Positions 29,338 through 39,658 are shown, counted from the first letter of the stretch. The stretch is 64,000 bases of DNA from Methylobacterium longum (GCF_022179385.1 NZ_BPQS01000013.1:1-64000), one strand, 5' to 3'. The notes: generated by a model from the letters alone, not told the origin. Translations and numbers: made by a program.

Positions 29338-30162
29338 ATGGCGGAACACGGGCAGGGCCTTCTGGCGGGCAAGCGGGGCATCGTCCTCGGGGTCGCCAAC
29401 AACCGCTCGATCGCCTGGGGCATCGCCCGCAGCGCCCGCGCCCACGGGGCGGAGCTGGCCTTCACCTATCAGGGCGACGCCCTGCGCAAACGGGTCGAGC
29501 CGCTCGCCAAGGAACTCGACGCCCACGTCATCGGCCATTGCGACGTGACCGAGGCCGCCACGATCGACGCCGTGTTCGCCGAGGCCGCCCGGGTCTTCCC
29601 CGAGGGCATCGACTTCGTGGTCCACTGCGTCGCCTTCTCCGACAAGGACGAGCTGACCGGGCGCTACATCGAGACGTCGGAGGACAATTTCACCAAGTCG
29701 CTCCTGGTCTCCTGCTACTCGTTCACCGCGGTGGCCCAGCGCGCCGAGAAGATCATGCGGCCCGGCGGCTCGCTCGTGACGCTGACCTATTACGGCGCCG
29801 AGAAATGGATGCCGCATTACAACGTCATGGGCGTGGCCAAGGCGGCGCTCGAGGCCTCCGTGCGCTACCTCGCGGCCGATCTCGGCCCGAAGAACATCCG
29901 CGTCAACGCGATCTCGGCCGGCCCGATCAAGACGCTGGCGGCGTCGGGCATCGGCGACTTCCGCTACATACTCAAATGGAACGAGTACAATTCGCCCCTG
30001 CGCCGGACGGTGACGATCGGCGAGGTCGGCGAGACGGCGGCCTATCTCGTCTCCGACATGGCGGCCGGCATGACCGGCGAGATCCTGCACGTGGATGCCG
30101 GCTACCACGTCGTCGGCATGAAGAACCCCGAGGCGCCGGACCTGAGCCTCGACAAGGATTAG
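29338..30162 (+). CDS. fabI: Enoyl-[acyl-carrier-protein] reductase (NADH)
   Basis: 274 residues. The FabI-specific cofactor segment GVANNRSIAWGIA, HCVAFSDKDEL, and the catalytic Tyr/Lys region TYYGAEKWMPHYNVMGVAKA are all present, as is ISAGPIKTLAASGI. It reduces enoyl-ACP in fatty-acid elongation. It is a single gene; an adjacent fabB/fabA is not seen. Confidence 0.96.
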   Translation: MAEHGQGLLAGKRGIVLGVANNRSIAWGIARSARAHGAELAFTYQGDALRKRVEPLAKELDAHVIGHCDVTEAATIDAVFAEAARVFPEGIDFVVHCVAFSDKDELTGRYIETSEDNFTKSLLVSCYSFTAVAQRAEKIMRPGGSLVTLTYYGAEKWMPHYNVMGVAKAALEASVRYLAADLGPKNIRVNAISAGPIKTLAASGIGDFRYILKWNEYNSPLRRTVTIGEVGETAAYLVSDMAAGMTGEILHVDAGYHVVGMKNPEAPDLSLDKD

Positions 30163-30413
30163 GTCCGCCGGCGGGCCGGACCCGGTCGGCGTCCCCCGCC
30201 ACGAACGGGCCCGCGCGAATTCCTCGATCGGGTCCTACCGTCGCGCGTGACCAGGATCCGCGCCGCCGTCGAAGCCGCTGCGGGAGGAGGGTTGGTCCTG
30301 CCGGTACCGTCGCCGCCCCTGAACACCGACGGCGCGTCGACCGGGGCGCCGATCCGCCGGAGCGCGCGGTAGCCCGAGACCTCGCGCACCACCCGCGTGC
30401 CGCGCCGCCCGAC

Positions 30414-31406
30414 TCAATCGGGGACCTTGAGCTCGGCGATTCCCTTGACCGCCTCGGGGAATTGGGGGTCCATCGCGGCGAGCGTATCCGCCACCGTCTT
30501 GGCGATCACGTAGTTCCGGAACCATTTGTGATCGGCCGGCACCACCAGCCAGGGTGCATCCGGTGTCGAGCATCGGGACAGCGCGTCCGCGAAGGCCTGC
30601 TGGTAGGCGTCCCAGGATTTCCGCTCCACGAGGTCGGCGGGGTCGAACTTCCAGTGTTTCTCCGGATCGGCGATCCGGGCCTCGAGCCGCTTCTTCTGCT
30701 CCGCCTTCGAGATGTGCAGGAAGAACTTCAGGACGGTCGTGCCGGACTCGGTGAGCAGCCGCTCGAAGTCGTTGATCCGCCCGTAGCGGCTCTGCCAGAC
30801 CGCCTCCGGCACGAGGCCCTTCACCCGCACCACGAGCACGTCCTCGTAGTGGCTGCGGTTGAACACCCCGATCATGCCGCGGCCCGGCGTGCGCGCGTGA
30901 TAGCGCCACAGGAAGTCGTGATCCATCTCCTCGCTCGACGGGACCTTGAACGACGCCACCGCGCAGCCCTGGGGGTTCACGCCCTTGAGCACGGCCCGGA
31001 TCGTCCCGTCCTTGCCGCCGGTATCGATCGCCTGGAACACCAGGAGCAGGCTGCGGCTGCGCTCGGCATAGAGCCGCTCCTGCAGCGCGACGATGCGCGC
31101 GCGCTCCGTGTCGAGCGCCTCCTTCGCCCAGGCCTTGTCGAGCCCGCCATCGGCGTCGGCCTCGACCGAAGCGAGGTCGAAACGCGCGCCCGGCTCGACC
31201 GCGACGACGCCCGGCGCCGCCACGATCGGGGTCGCCCGGTGCCCCCGCAAGGCGGCCGGTTCCGACTCCGCCAGCGTGTCGACGGCGCTCGCCCACCGGG
31301 CGGTGGACGGCCGGTCCGATCCCGCCGTCGCGTTCAGGTCATCCCCATCTGTCACGCCGCGTCCGTGCTTCTGGCCGCGATGATGCTTGCCGTGCTTCTT
31401 CGACAT
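30414..31406 (-). CDS. ppk2: Polyphosphate kinase 2 family protein
   Basis: 330 residues. The Walker-type loop FQAIDTGGKDGTIR, the lid-side GVFNRSHYEDVLVVRV and WHKF-like WKFDPADL identify PPK2. The length suggests a single-domain class I or III enzyme that transfers phosphate between polyphosphate and nucleotides. The N-terminal 40 residues are His/Lys/Gly-rich. The ATG overlaps no other gene. It is divergent from the histidine phosphatase gene. Confidence 0.9.
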   Translation of the reverse strand: MSKKHGKHHRGQKHGRGVTDGDDLNATAGSDRPSTARWASAVDTLAESEPAALRGHRATPIVAAPGVVAVEPGARFDLASVEADADGGLDKAWAKEALDTERARIVALQERLYAERSRSLLLVFQAIDTGGKDGTIRAVLKGVNPQGCAVASFKVPSSEEMDHDFLWRYHARTPGRGMIGVFNRSHYEDVLVVRVKGLVPEAVWQSRYGRINDFERLLTESGTTVLKFFLHISKAEQKKRLEARIADPEKHWKFDPADLVERKSWDAYQQAFADALSRCSTPDAPWLVVPADHKWFRNYVIAKTVADTLAAMDPQFPEAVKGIAELKVPD

Positions 31407-31503
31407 AGGGCAGGACCTGTTCCCGGACGTTGCCGACCGTCGGCGGAAACGGCCGTGCATCCGGGCCGTTCCAGACGCCTTCGCAGGACGGGGTTCGATA
31501 CGG

Positions 31504-32091
31504 TTGGCTACGATCTACTTCATCCGCCACGGTCAGACCGACTGGAACGCGGAAGGCCGCCTCCAGGGCGGCCGTGATACCGATCTGAACGCCCTGGGCG
31601 AGACGCAGGCGGCCGCCGCGGCCGAGCGGCTCGCCGTGCTGGCGGGCCCCGGGCTCGCCGGGGCGGATTTCGTGGCGAGCCCCCTCAAGCGGACGCGGCG
31701 CACGATGGAGATCCTGCGGGCGGCCCTCGGCCTGTCCCCCGAGGACTACCGCACCGATCCGCGCCTGCGCGAGATCGGCTTCGGCGCCTGGGAGGGCTCG
31801 ACCTGGTCGGAGATCCGGCGCCGGGACCCGGCCGGGGCGGCGGGGCGCGAGCGCGACCGGTGGCGCCACCGGCCGCCCGGCCTCGGCGGCGAGAGCTACG
31901 CCACGCTGGTGGAGCGCGTCGGCCCGGCGCTGGCCGGCCTGGAACGCGACACGGTCGTGGTCGCCCATGGCGGGGTGGCGCGGGCGGCCCTGGTGGCGCT
32001 GGGCCATCTCGATCCCTACGCGGCGCCGCGCCTCGGCATTCGCCAGGGCGAAGTCCTGGTCCTGGAGCCCGAAGGCTGGCGCTGGGCGTGA
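31504..32091 (+). CDS. Histidine phosphatase (phosphoglycerate-mutase-like)
   Basis: 195 residues from a TTG that gives MATIYFIRHGQTDWNAEG, the standard family start; no ATG suits. The RHG motif supplies the phospho-accepting His, and ASPLKRTRRTM plus the C-terminal AHGGVARA complete the active site. Family members include cofactor-dependent phosphoglycerate mutases and various phosphatases; the substrate is unknown. Confidence 0.9.
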   Translation: MATIYFIRHGQTDWNAEGRLQGGRDTDLNALGETQAAAAAERLAVLAGPGLAGADFVASPLKRTRRTMEILRAALGLSPEDYRTDPRLREIGFGAWEGSTWSEIRRRDPAGAAGRERDRWRHRPPGLGGESYATLVERVGPALAGLERDTVVVAHGGVARAALVALGHLDPYAAPRLGIRQGEVLVLEPEGWRWA

Positions 32092-32199
32092 TCCGCCGGG
32101 CGGGGGCGCAAATCGGCCTCGATAACGGCATGATCGGCGGGCTATAGGGCGACGGCCACGGTCAGTGCCGGCCCGAGCGGGCGGCCAGCGGAGCAGCGG

Positions 32200-35100
32200 A
32201 TGAGCGACGTCGCCGAGAAGACCCGGTCCGGTCCGGCCGGGGAGCGCGAGCGGTCCGGCGACGGGGCGGCCGTCCTGCGCGGCGCGCACCGCCCGGACCT
32301 GATCCGCGACGAGGTGCTGGCCGAGGTCTTCCTGCATTCCGCGCGAACCCGGGCCGACCATCCCTGCCTGATCGACGGCGCGCGCGTGGAGGCCGGGGGT
32401 GTCCACCCGCGCCTGACCTACGCCGCGGTCGCCGACCGCGCCGGCCGGATCGCCGCTGGCCTCGCCCATCGCGGCATCGGCCCCGGGGACGTGGTCGGTC
32501 TCTGGATGGCCCGCGGACCGGACCTCCTCGTGGCGCAGATCGGCATCACCCTGTCGGGCGCCGCGTGGCTCCCCTTCGACGCCGAGGCCCCGGCCGACCG
32601 GGTGGGCGTCTGCCTGACGGATGCCGCTGCCAAGGCGCTGCTGGTCTCGCCGGCGCTCAAGCAATCCGCGCCGGCGGCGGCGCCGGCCCTGACCCCTGCC
32701 GACCTGGACGCCGCGACCCCGGCCGATGCGACCGTCCCCGACGCCCGCGCCGCCGGGCTGACCGGCGCGCACCCCGCCTACCTGATCTACACCTCGGGCT
32801 CGACCGGCGTGCCCAAGGGCATCGTCATCAGCCACGCCAACATCTGCCATTTCCTGCGCTCGGGAAACGCCCTCTACGGGATGCGTCCGGACGACGTCGT
32901 CTTCCAGGGCGCCTCGGTGGCCTTCGACCTCTCGATGGAGGAGATCTGGGTCCCTTACCTCGTGGGCGCGACCCTGTTCGTGGCGAGCCCGGCCATGATG
33001 GGCGACGTGGAATCGCTGCCCGGCATCCTGGAGGCGGAGCGGATCACGGTGCTCGACACCGTGCCGACCCTGCTGGCGATGATCTCCGGCGACCTGCCGA
33101 CGGTGCGCTTGGTCCTGCTCGGCGGCGAGGCCCTGCCGGAGCCCCTGGTCGCCCGCTGGGCCACGGGCACGCGCCAGCTGTTCAATACCTACGGGCCGAC
33201 CGAGGCCACGGTGGTGGCGACCGCCGCCGAGATGCGCCCGGGCGAGCCGGTCACCATCGGCGGCCCGATCCCGAATTACTCCGTCTACGTCGCCGGCGAG
33301 GATCTGACCCTGCTGGGTCGCGACCAGCAGGGTGAACTACTGATTGGCGGCCCCGGCGTGGCCCGCGGCTATCTCGCCCGGCCGGAGCTGACGGCGGAGA
33401 AATTCATCGCCAACCCCTTCGGGTCGGACGGGACCGACCCGGTGCTCTACCGCTCGGGCGATGCGGTCTCCCTCGACGCTGCGGGCCGGATCGTGTTCCA
33501 CGGCCGCATCGACGATCAGGTGAAGATCCGCGGCTTCCGGGTGGAGCTCGGCGAGATCGAGGCCCGGATCCGGGCGATCCCCGAGATCAACCAAGCCGCC
33601 GTGGTGCTGCGGCAGGATGACGGCGTCGACCGCCTCGTCGCCTTTCTGATCCCGGAGCGCGGCCGCGCGATCGAAACCGCGGCGCTGCGGAAGACCCTCG
33701 CCGGGCAGATGCCGCCCTACATGGTGCCGGGCCATTTCGAAGTGACCGAGACGCTTCCGCGGCTCACCTCCGGCAAGGTCGACCGGAAGTCTCTGAAGGT
33801 CGCTCCGCTCACCGTAGTCTCGGCCGACGGCGAGCAGGAGCCCCCCGCCAACGAGACGGAGGCTGCCCTCGTCGCCGCCGCCAAGCAGATCTTCGGCAAT
33901 CAGCCGATCGCCCTCGAAGGCGACTTCTTCTCCGATCTCGGCGGTCATTCCCTGCTCGCCGCCCGCTTCGTCTCGGCGGTGCGCGAGAGCCCGGCGCTGG
34001 TCGGCATCACCCTGCCGGACGTCTACGCCCTGCGCACGATGCGGGCGATGGCCGACGCGCTGATCGCCCGCACGGGTGGCATGGGCGCGGCGGCCGCGAC
34101 CCGCGACCTGAGCTTCGAGCCGCCACCGCTGCTGCGCCGGGCGCTGTGCGGGCTCGCGCAGCTCGCCGCGCTGCCCCTCGTGATCGCGCTCGCGACCGCG
34201 CAGTGGCTCGGCATGTTCGTGACGTACCTGCTGCTCACCGGCGGCGGGCTGAGCTTCTTCGCCGAGCTCGGGGTGCTGCTCCTCGTCTACATCGCGATCA
34301 ACGGCGTGACGGCGGTCGCGGCGGTGGCCGGCAAGTGGCTGATCCTCGGCCGGACCAAGCCTGGTCGCTACCCGCTCTGGGGGACGTACTATTACCGCTG
34401 GTGGCTCGCGCAGCGGCTCGCGCCCCTCGTCCATGTGAAGTGGCTCCAGGGCTCGCCGGCCATCGCCATCTACCTGCGCCTGATGGGCGCCAAGGTCGGC
34501 CGCGACACCCTGATCTCCGACATCGAAGTCGGTGCCGCCGACCTCCTGACCATCGGCGACGGCGCTTCGCTGGGCGGCCGCCTCGTCGTCGCCAACGCCG
34601 AGATCGTCGGCAACGAGCTGGTCATCGGCACGGCGGAGATCGGCGCCGACGCGGCGATCGGTACCTCCTGCGTGATCAGCCACGACACCGTGATCGGGCC
34701 GCAGGCCGAGATCGGGGACCTCACCACGATCCCGGCCGGCTCGCGGGTCGGTGCGGCGGAGCGGTGGGACGGCTCCCCCGGCCGCAAGGTCGGGATGGCC
34801 GATCCGGCGGATCTGCCCGCCCCCGCCGAGGCGTCGTTCGGACGCCGGGCCGCCTTCATGGCCGCCTACATCGTCCTCCTCGGCGCGATCCCGGCGGTGG
34901 GCCTTCTGCCGATCTTCCCGGCCTTCTTCATCTTCGACCAGATCTCGGACTCGCTCTCCGACATCACCGACGTCGACTACCACTGGTACCTGCCGATCCT
35001 CACGTGGCCGACCGCCATGCTGATGACCGCCGGCACGGTGCTGCTCATCGCCGGCATCCGCTGGATCGTGCTGCCGCGAACGCGCTCGGGCACCTACTCG

Positions 35101-36267
35101 GTCCACTCGCTGTTCTACCTGCGCAAGTGGTCGCTGGCGCTCGCCGTCGAGGTGACGCTGGAGACGCTCTCGTCGCTCTTCGCCACGGTCTACATGCGGG
35201 CGTGGTACCGGCTGATGGGCGCCAATATGGGCCACGGTGCCGAGATCTCCACCAACCTCGCCGGCCGCTACGACCTCGCCGAGGTCGGCGCGAAGAACTT
35301 CGTGGCCGACGAGGTGGTGTACGGCGAGGAGGAGATCCGACGCGGCTGGATGCACCTGGAGCCGACCCGCACCGGCGCCCGGGTCTTCGTCGGCAACGAC
35401 GCCGTCGTGCCGCCCGGCGCGGTGATTCCCGACGACGTGCTGATCGGCATCAAGTCGAAGCCCCCGGCGAACGCGGCCATGAGCCCCGGCGAGACTTGGT
35501 TCGGCTCGCCGCCGATCCGGCTCCCGGCCCGGCAGAAGGTCGATCTCGGCTCGACGGCGCAGACCTACGAGCCCGGGATGTGGCCGAAAATCCGGCGCGG
35601 CGTGTTCGAGGCCTTCGCGACTTCGTTCTCGCCGATGCTCTACATCACCCTCGCGATCACCGTGATCGATTGGTACTTCTATCCCGCCATCCTGGAGAAG
35701 GACTGGACCGGGCTGGCGGTCAGCTTCGTCGTGGCGAGCGTCGCCATCGCGCTGATCCAGTCCAGCGCGGTCATCGCGATGAAGTGGCTGCTGATGGGCG
35801 TCTACAAGCCCGGGATGCAGCCGATGTGGTCGTGGTGGGCCATGCGCACCGAGGCGATCGCGGTGGCCTACTGGGGCCTCGCCGGCAAGGTGCTGCTGGA
35901 GCACCTTCAGGGCACGCCGTTCCTACCCTGGGTACTGCGCCTGTTCGGCGTGAAGGTCGGTCGGGGGGTGTGCATGCTCACCACCGACATCACCGAATTC
36001 GACTGCGTCACCATCGGCGACTACGCCACGATCAACCGGGTCTCGGCGCTGCAGACGCACCTGTACGAGGACCGGATCATGAAGATCGGCCGCGTGGTCG
36101 TGGGCAAGGGCGTGTCGGTGGGCGCCTTCTCGACGGTGCTCTACGACACCAAAGTCGGCGACTACGCGCGGCTGAGGCCTCTGACCATCGTGATGAAGGG
36201 CGAGTCGATCCCCGCCAATACGGAGTGGGAGGGTGCGCCCGCGGTCCCGGTGATCCACGCGGCCTAG
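32200..36267 (+). CDS. Pls-type NRPS-like synthetase (adenylation, carrier, three membrane/beta-helix modules)
   Basis: 1355 residues, close to the 1319 of Streptomyces epsilon-poly-L-lysine synthetase (Pls). In order: an adenylation domain (about residues 45-540) with YTSGSTGVPKGI, NTYGPTEATV and SGKVDRKSL; a carrier domain with the phosphopantetheine Ser584 in GGHSLL; then three modules, each with hydrophobic helices followed by a hexapeptide left-handed beta-helix (about 764-854, 1007-1111 and 1252-1354). There is no condensation or thioesterase domain, as in Pls, where the C-terminal modules join the monomers. By hand alignment to GrsA the ten specificity residues read DLETVLTVVK, with Glu247 at the place seen in Lys/Orn-like codes. 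A cationic homopoly(amino acid) is therefore a reasonable inference, not proven. No exporter or tailoring gene is adjacent. GTG/ATG choice: the ATG at 32200 fits well. Confidence 0.9.
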   Translation: MSDVAEKTRSGPAGERERSGDGAAVLRGAHRPDLIRDEVLAEVFLHSARTRADHPCLIDGARVEAGGVHPRLTYAAVADRAGRIAAGLAHRGIGPGDVVGLWMARGPDLLVAQIGITLSGAAWLPFDAEAPADRVGVCLTDAAAKALLVSPALKQSAPAAAPALTPADLDAATPADATVPDARAAGLTGAHPAYLIYTSGSTGVPKGIVISHANICHFLRSGNALYGMRPDDVVFQGASVAFDLSMEEIWVPYLVGATLFVASPAMMGDVESLPGILEAERITVLDTVPTLLAMISGDLPTVRLVLLGGEALPEPLVARWATGTRQLFNTYGPTEATVVATAAEMRPGEPVTIGGPIPNYSVYVAGEDLTLLGRDQQGELLIGGPGVARGYLARPELTAEKFIANPFGSDGTDPVLYRSGDAVSLDAAGRIVFHGRIDDQVKIRGFRVELGEIEARIRAIPEINQAAVVLRQDDGVDRLVAFLIPERGRAIETAALRKTLAGQMPPYMVPGHFEVTETLPRLTSGKVDRKSLKVAPLTVVSADGEQEPPANETEAALVAAAKQIFGNQPIALEGDFFSDLGGHSLLAARFVSAVRESPALVGITLPDVYALRTMRAMADALIARTGGMGAAAATRDLSFEPPPLLRRALCGLAQLAALPLVIALATAQWLGMFVTYLLLTGGGLSFFAELGVLLLVYIAINGVTAVAAVAGKWLILGRTKPGRYPLWGTYYYRWWLAQRLAPLVHVKWLQGSPAIAIYLRLMGAKVGRDTLISDIEVGAADLLTIGDGASLGGRLVVANAEIVGNELVIGTAEIGADAAIGTSCVISHDTVIGPQAEIGDLTTIPAGSRVGAAERWDGSPGRKVGMADPADLPAPAEASFGRRAAFMAAYIVLLGAIPAVGLLPIFPAFFIFDQISDSLSDITDVDYHWYLPILTWPTAMLMTAGTVLLIAGIRWIVLPRTRSGTYSVHSLFYLRKWSLALAVEVTLETLSSLFATVYMRAWYRLMGANMGHGAEISTNLAGRYDLAEVGAKNFVADEVVYGEEEIRRGWMHLEPTRTGARVFVGNDAVVPPGAVIPDDVLIGIKSKPPANAAMSPGETWFGSPPIRLPARQKVDLGSTAQTYEPGMWPKIRRGVFEAFATSFSPMLYITLAITVIDWYFYPAILEKDWTGLAVSFVVASVAIALIQSSAVIAMKWLLMGVYKPGMQPMWSWWAMRTEAIAVAYWGLAGKVLLEHLQGTPFLPWVLRLFGVKVGRGVCMLTTDITEFDCVTIGDYATINRVSALQTHLYEDRIMKIGRVVVGKGVSVGAFSTVLYDTKVGDYARLRPLTIVMKGESIPANTEWEGAPAVPVIHAA

Positions 36268-36656
36268 GCCCGCTGCCATCCCGGGGGCGGTCCACGGGCT
36301 TGGCGGCCTCGCCCGCGGATCCCCGCGGCAACCGTGCCACGGAGCGGTCAAGGGCCTCGGTTCCGGTCCCTCATGCGCGCGCCCGCGGCGCCCGCGACTG
36401 TTGGTGTGTGTCGATCGCAGGGGCTTTGACGACGGGCCCTCCACCCGTGGCGATGTGCGGACCCGCCCGTCCGTTCGAGGGGCGGACGCGCGCGGAATCC
36501 CGCGAGGGCACCGGCGCGGCCCGGAGCGTCCCTGGTCGGACCCTTGGTATTAAATCCTTATGGTGTAGGGATCACTCTTCGCCGGAACGCCCCTGGCCCT
36601 GCGCGGCAGGTCGGCACCCGGTGGGATCACCCCGGACTGGAGATCGATGGACGGTC
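36268..36656. other. 389-base spacer before the GGDEF gene
   Basis: No gene recognised. An AT-richer patch at 36544-36570 (TTGGTATTAAATCCTTATGG) probably contains the promoter of the GGDEF gene, but no standard -35/-10 pair with correct spacing could be fixed. Confidence 0.4.
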
Positions 36657-37811
36657 GTGCAGCTTGATCCCGCCACCCTGCTGATCGTCAGTTCCGCGAC
36701 GACCCTGCTGGTCGGCACGCTGTTCCTGGCCACTTGGCGGCAGGCCCCCGGATCCCGCGCGCTCGCCGTGTGGGGAGCGGCACACCTCGTCGGGTCGGTC
36801 GGCTCGACCGGGCTGGCCCTGCGCGGCCAGATCCCGGATCTTTTCTCGATCGGCTTGGCCAACGCCGTGGTGCTGGCCGCCTACGGCCTGATCTGGAGCG
36901 GCGTGCGCTCGTTCGAGGGCCGGAGCACCCGCCTGGCCGTGGCGATGGCGGGCGCGGGCCTCTGGTGCATCCTCTGCTGCGTGCCGGCCTTCTACGAGTC
37001 CATCAGCCTGCGCGTCCTGTACGCCTCGGCCGTGGCGACGGCCTATTGCGGCGCGGCCGCCGCGGAGATCTGGCGCGGCCGGGCCGAACGCCTCGCCTCC
37101 CGGATCAGCGCCGGCGCGGTCTTGGCGCTGCACGGCGCCTTCTACTTCGTCCGGATCCCCACGACCCTGCTGGCGCCGCCCATGCTCGGCCCGAACCCGC
37201 TGACCTCGCCCTGGGTGGCGATCCTGTGCTTCGTCACCATGCTGTTCTCCATCGCCTCCGCGTTCACCTTCATGGCTCTGGTCAAGGAGCGGGCAGAGCG
37301 CGAGCAGCGCATCGCCGCCTCGACCGACGCGCTCACGGGCGTGCGCAACCGCCGGGCCTTCGCGGAGGCGGCCTTCGGCGCATTGGCCGAACAGCGGGAC
37401 GGCGCGCTGCTGCTGATCGACCTCGACCGATTCAAGGCGGTCAACGACCATCACGGTCACGCCGTGGGCGACGCCGTGCTGGTCGGGTTCTGCGCCATGG
37501 CGGCCTCCCTTCTGCCGCGGGAGGCGCTGCTGGGGCGCTTGGGCGGTGAGGAATTCGCCTGCCTGCTGCCCGACGTCTCGCCGGCCGAGGCCCTCGCCCG
37601 CGCCGAGGAGCTGCGCCGGACCTTCGCGGAGCTGTTCGTGCCGGAACTCCCCGACCTGCGCGTCAGCGTCAGCATCGGGATCGCGCAGATCCGCCGCGGG
37701 ACCGGGTACGAGGCGCTGATGCGGCAGGCCGACGCCGCGCTCTACGCGGCCAAGAATGGCGGGCGCGACCGGGTCGCGGTCGCCAATCCGGCCGCCGCGC
37801 GGGCGGCCTGA
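36657..37811 (+). CDS. Membrane diguanylate cyclase (GGDEF)
   Basis: 384 residues from a GTG (MQLDPATLLIVSSA). About six transmembrane helices span residues 1-200 and are followed by a GGDEF domain with LTGVRNRRAF, DLDRFKAVNDHHGHAVGD and an intact LGGEEFACLL active site. The product should be cyclic di-GMP. The RxxD inhibitory site expected five residues before GGEEF is absent (REAL instead), so product inhibition through that site is unlikely. It lies beside a soluble chemoreceptor transcribed convergently. Confidence 0.9.
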   Translation: MQLDPATLLIVSSATTLLVGTLFLATWRQAPGSRALAVWGAAHLVGSVGSTGLALRGQIPDLFSIGLANAVVLAAYGLIWSGVRSFEGRSTRLAVAMAGAGLWCILCCVPAFYESISLRVLYASAVATAYCGAAAAEIWRGRAERLASRISAGAVLALHGAFYFVRIPTTLLAPPMLGPNPLTSPWVAILCFVTMLFSIASAFTFMALVKERAEREQRIAASTDALTGVRNRRAFAEAAFGALAEQRDGALLLIDLDRFKAVNDHHGHAVGDAVLVGFCAMAASLLPREALLGRLGGEEFACLLPDVSPAEALARAEELRRTFAELFVPELPDLRVSVSIGIAQIRRGTGYEALMRQADAALYAAKNGGRDRVAVANPAAARAA

Positions 37812-37843
37812 TCGGACGTCCCGGGACGATCGGCCCGCCGCCG

Positions 37844-39319
37844 TCAGGCGAGGGCGCGGGCCGCCTCGGAGACCTTGCGCACCGAGGCGTCCACCAGCCC
37901 CGCCGAGGCCGCGATCTCGGCGATCGCCGCGCGGGCCGATTCCACGCTGTGGGCGGCGGACTGCATGTTCTCGGTCATGTCGCGGGTCACCGCCGCCTGC
38001 TCGGTCACCGCGGACGACACGCTGAGCGAGATCTCGCTGAGCTGCTCGATGGTGGCGCCGATGCCGTCGATGGCCGCCACGGCCCGGGCGGTCTCCGTCT
38101 GCACGGCGGCGATCTGGGTTCCGATCTCGCCGGTCGCCCGGGCGGTCTGCTCGGCGAGGGCCTTCACCTCGGCGGCCACCACCGCGAACCCCTTGCCGGC
38201 CGCGCCCGCGCGGGCGGCCTCGATGGTCGCGTTGAGCGCCAGCAGGTTGGTCTGGTCGGCGATGGAGCGGATCAGGTTCACGGCGGCGCCGATCCGGTCC
38301 GCCGCACCGGTCAGGCCTACGATGATCGCCCCCGCCTCCTCGGCGCGGGTGACCACCTTGTCGACGGACGACTTCGCCAGGAGGGCGTGCCGGCTCAACT
38401 CCTCGATGGAGGCGGCGAACTCCTCCGATCCGGCGGCGACCGCCTGGACGTTCCGGGTGGTCTGGTTGGCGGCTTTCGCGGTCCCGTTGGCCTGCTGGAC
38501 GACGCGGCTCATCGAGTCGCGGATCGCGGCGATATCCGCGTCGATGGCGCGCTGGCCCTCGGCGCGCCGCTGACGCTCCTCGACCTGCTGCGTCACGTCG
38601 GTGGCGAACTTGACGACCGCGCAGGGCTTGCCGGCTTTGTCGAAGATCGGGTTGTAGGCGCCGAAGATCCAGACGGTGCGCCCGCCCTTGCCGATCCGGC
38701 GGAACTCGCCGCCCTGGTGCCGCCCCGCGCCGAGGGCGGCCCAGAACGCCGTGTACCCGGCGCTCGCCGCTTCATCCGCCGGCAGGAACATCCGGTGGTG
38801 CTGCCCGCGCACCTCGTCGAGGGTGTAGCCCATGGTCGACAGGAAGTTGGCGTTGGCGTCCGTGATGAGGCCCTCCAGCGTGAAGCTGATCACCGCCTGC
38901 GAGCGGTCGAGGGCCGCGATCTGGCCGGCAGCCTGCGTCTCGCGAGCCGACAGCTCGGTGACATCGGTGCCGAGCATCACGATCTTGGTCACCGCTCCGC
39001 GACGATCACGGACGGGATTGTACGAGCCGCTGATCCGGATGGTCCGGCCGGACTTCGTCAGGCGCGCGAACTCGCCGGTCTCCGGTCGACCGGTGCGCAG
39101 TCGCTCCCAGAACGCGACGTGGTCCGGGCTCGCGCGCTCCGCCTCCGGCACGAGAAGGCCGTGCTGACGCCCGCGCGCTTCGGCGCCCGCGTAGCCGAAC
39201 AGGTCCAGGAAGATGGCGTTCGCATCCAGGATCGTGCCGTCGAGCGTGAACTCGGCCCGCGCCGTCGTCTGGTCGATCGCCGTGATCAGAGCGTCCGCAC
39301 GTGAACCAAACATCGCCAT
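37844..39319 (-). CDS. Soluble chemoreceptor with two PAS domains (methyl-accepting chemotaxis protein)
   Basis: 491 residues with no transmembrane segment. Two PAS domains of the Aer-like type (about residues 10-120 and 135-245; [20 protein letters not shown] and its repeat [20 protein letters not shown]) are followed by an MCP signalling coiled coil with the hairpin tip [19 protein letters not shown]. It likely senses redox state or a small ligand in the cytoplasm. The ATG at 39319 is chosen; a TTG at 39373 is possible. The two PAS domains look like a tandem duplication. Confidence 0.92.
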   Translation of the reverse strand: MAMFGSRADALITAIDQTTARAEFTLDGTILDANAIFLDLFGYAGAEARGRQHGLLVPEAERASPDHVAFWERLRTGRPETGEFARLTKSGRTIRISGSYNPVRDRRGAVTKIVMLGTDVTELSARETQAAGQIAALDRSQAVISFTLEGLITDANANFLSTMGYTLDEVRGQHHRMFLPADEAASAGYTAFWAALGAGRHQGGEFRRIGKGGRTVWIFGAYNPIFDKAGKPCAVVKFATDVTQQVEERQRRAEGQRAIDADIAAIRDSMSRVVQQANGTAKAANQTTRNVQAVAAGSEEFAASIEELSRHALLAKSSVDKVVTRAEEAGAIIVGLTGAADRIGAAVNLIRSIADQTNLLALNATIEAARAGAAGKGFAVVAAEVKALAEQTARATGEIGTQIAAVQTETARAVAAIDGIGATIEQLSEISLSVSSAVTEQAAVTRDMTENMQSAAHSVESARAAIAEIAASAGLVDASVRKVSEAARALA

Positions 39320-39658
39320 CGGATCCGGTACTTCACAAGAATACGGCGAAGTACTTGCCCGAGGATCGTTCAAGAACTTCCGCGCCGGGATTGACTAGAA
39401 GCCCGTTCACGGAATCGTGCCCGCCGGTGAACACGCGTTTAAGTTGTATCAAAACCTTCGCCGGGAGATGCTTTCCGACGGGCCGGGATGGGGCGGGGGA
39501 TGTGGCCGGTGATCCGGCGACGGGCATCGAGGGCCGGACGCGTCGGGGCTCTCCGGGACCGCAGCGGCGCACCTGTATATCGCGGGATGTCCCGGTTGCG
39601 CTAAGAGCCGGCGCGGGGACACCGAACCGCGTGTGGCGGGTCTGACGGGAGAGCGGTG

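Noticed and set aside
30163..30413. A small gene or RNA between fabI and ppk2
   Set aside because: The 251 bases show no gene-like frame or strong hairpin; they are the convergent 3' ends of the two neighbouring genes.
33337..35904. A very long open frame antisense to the Pls-like gene
   Set aside because: It is Arg/Asp/His-rich with no motif, as expected for the complement of a high-GC gene; the sense frame has a full domain architecture.
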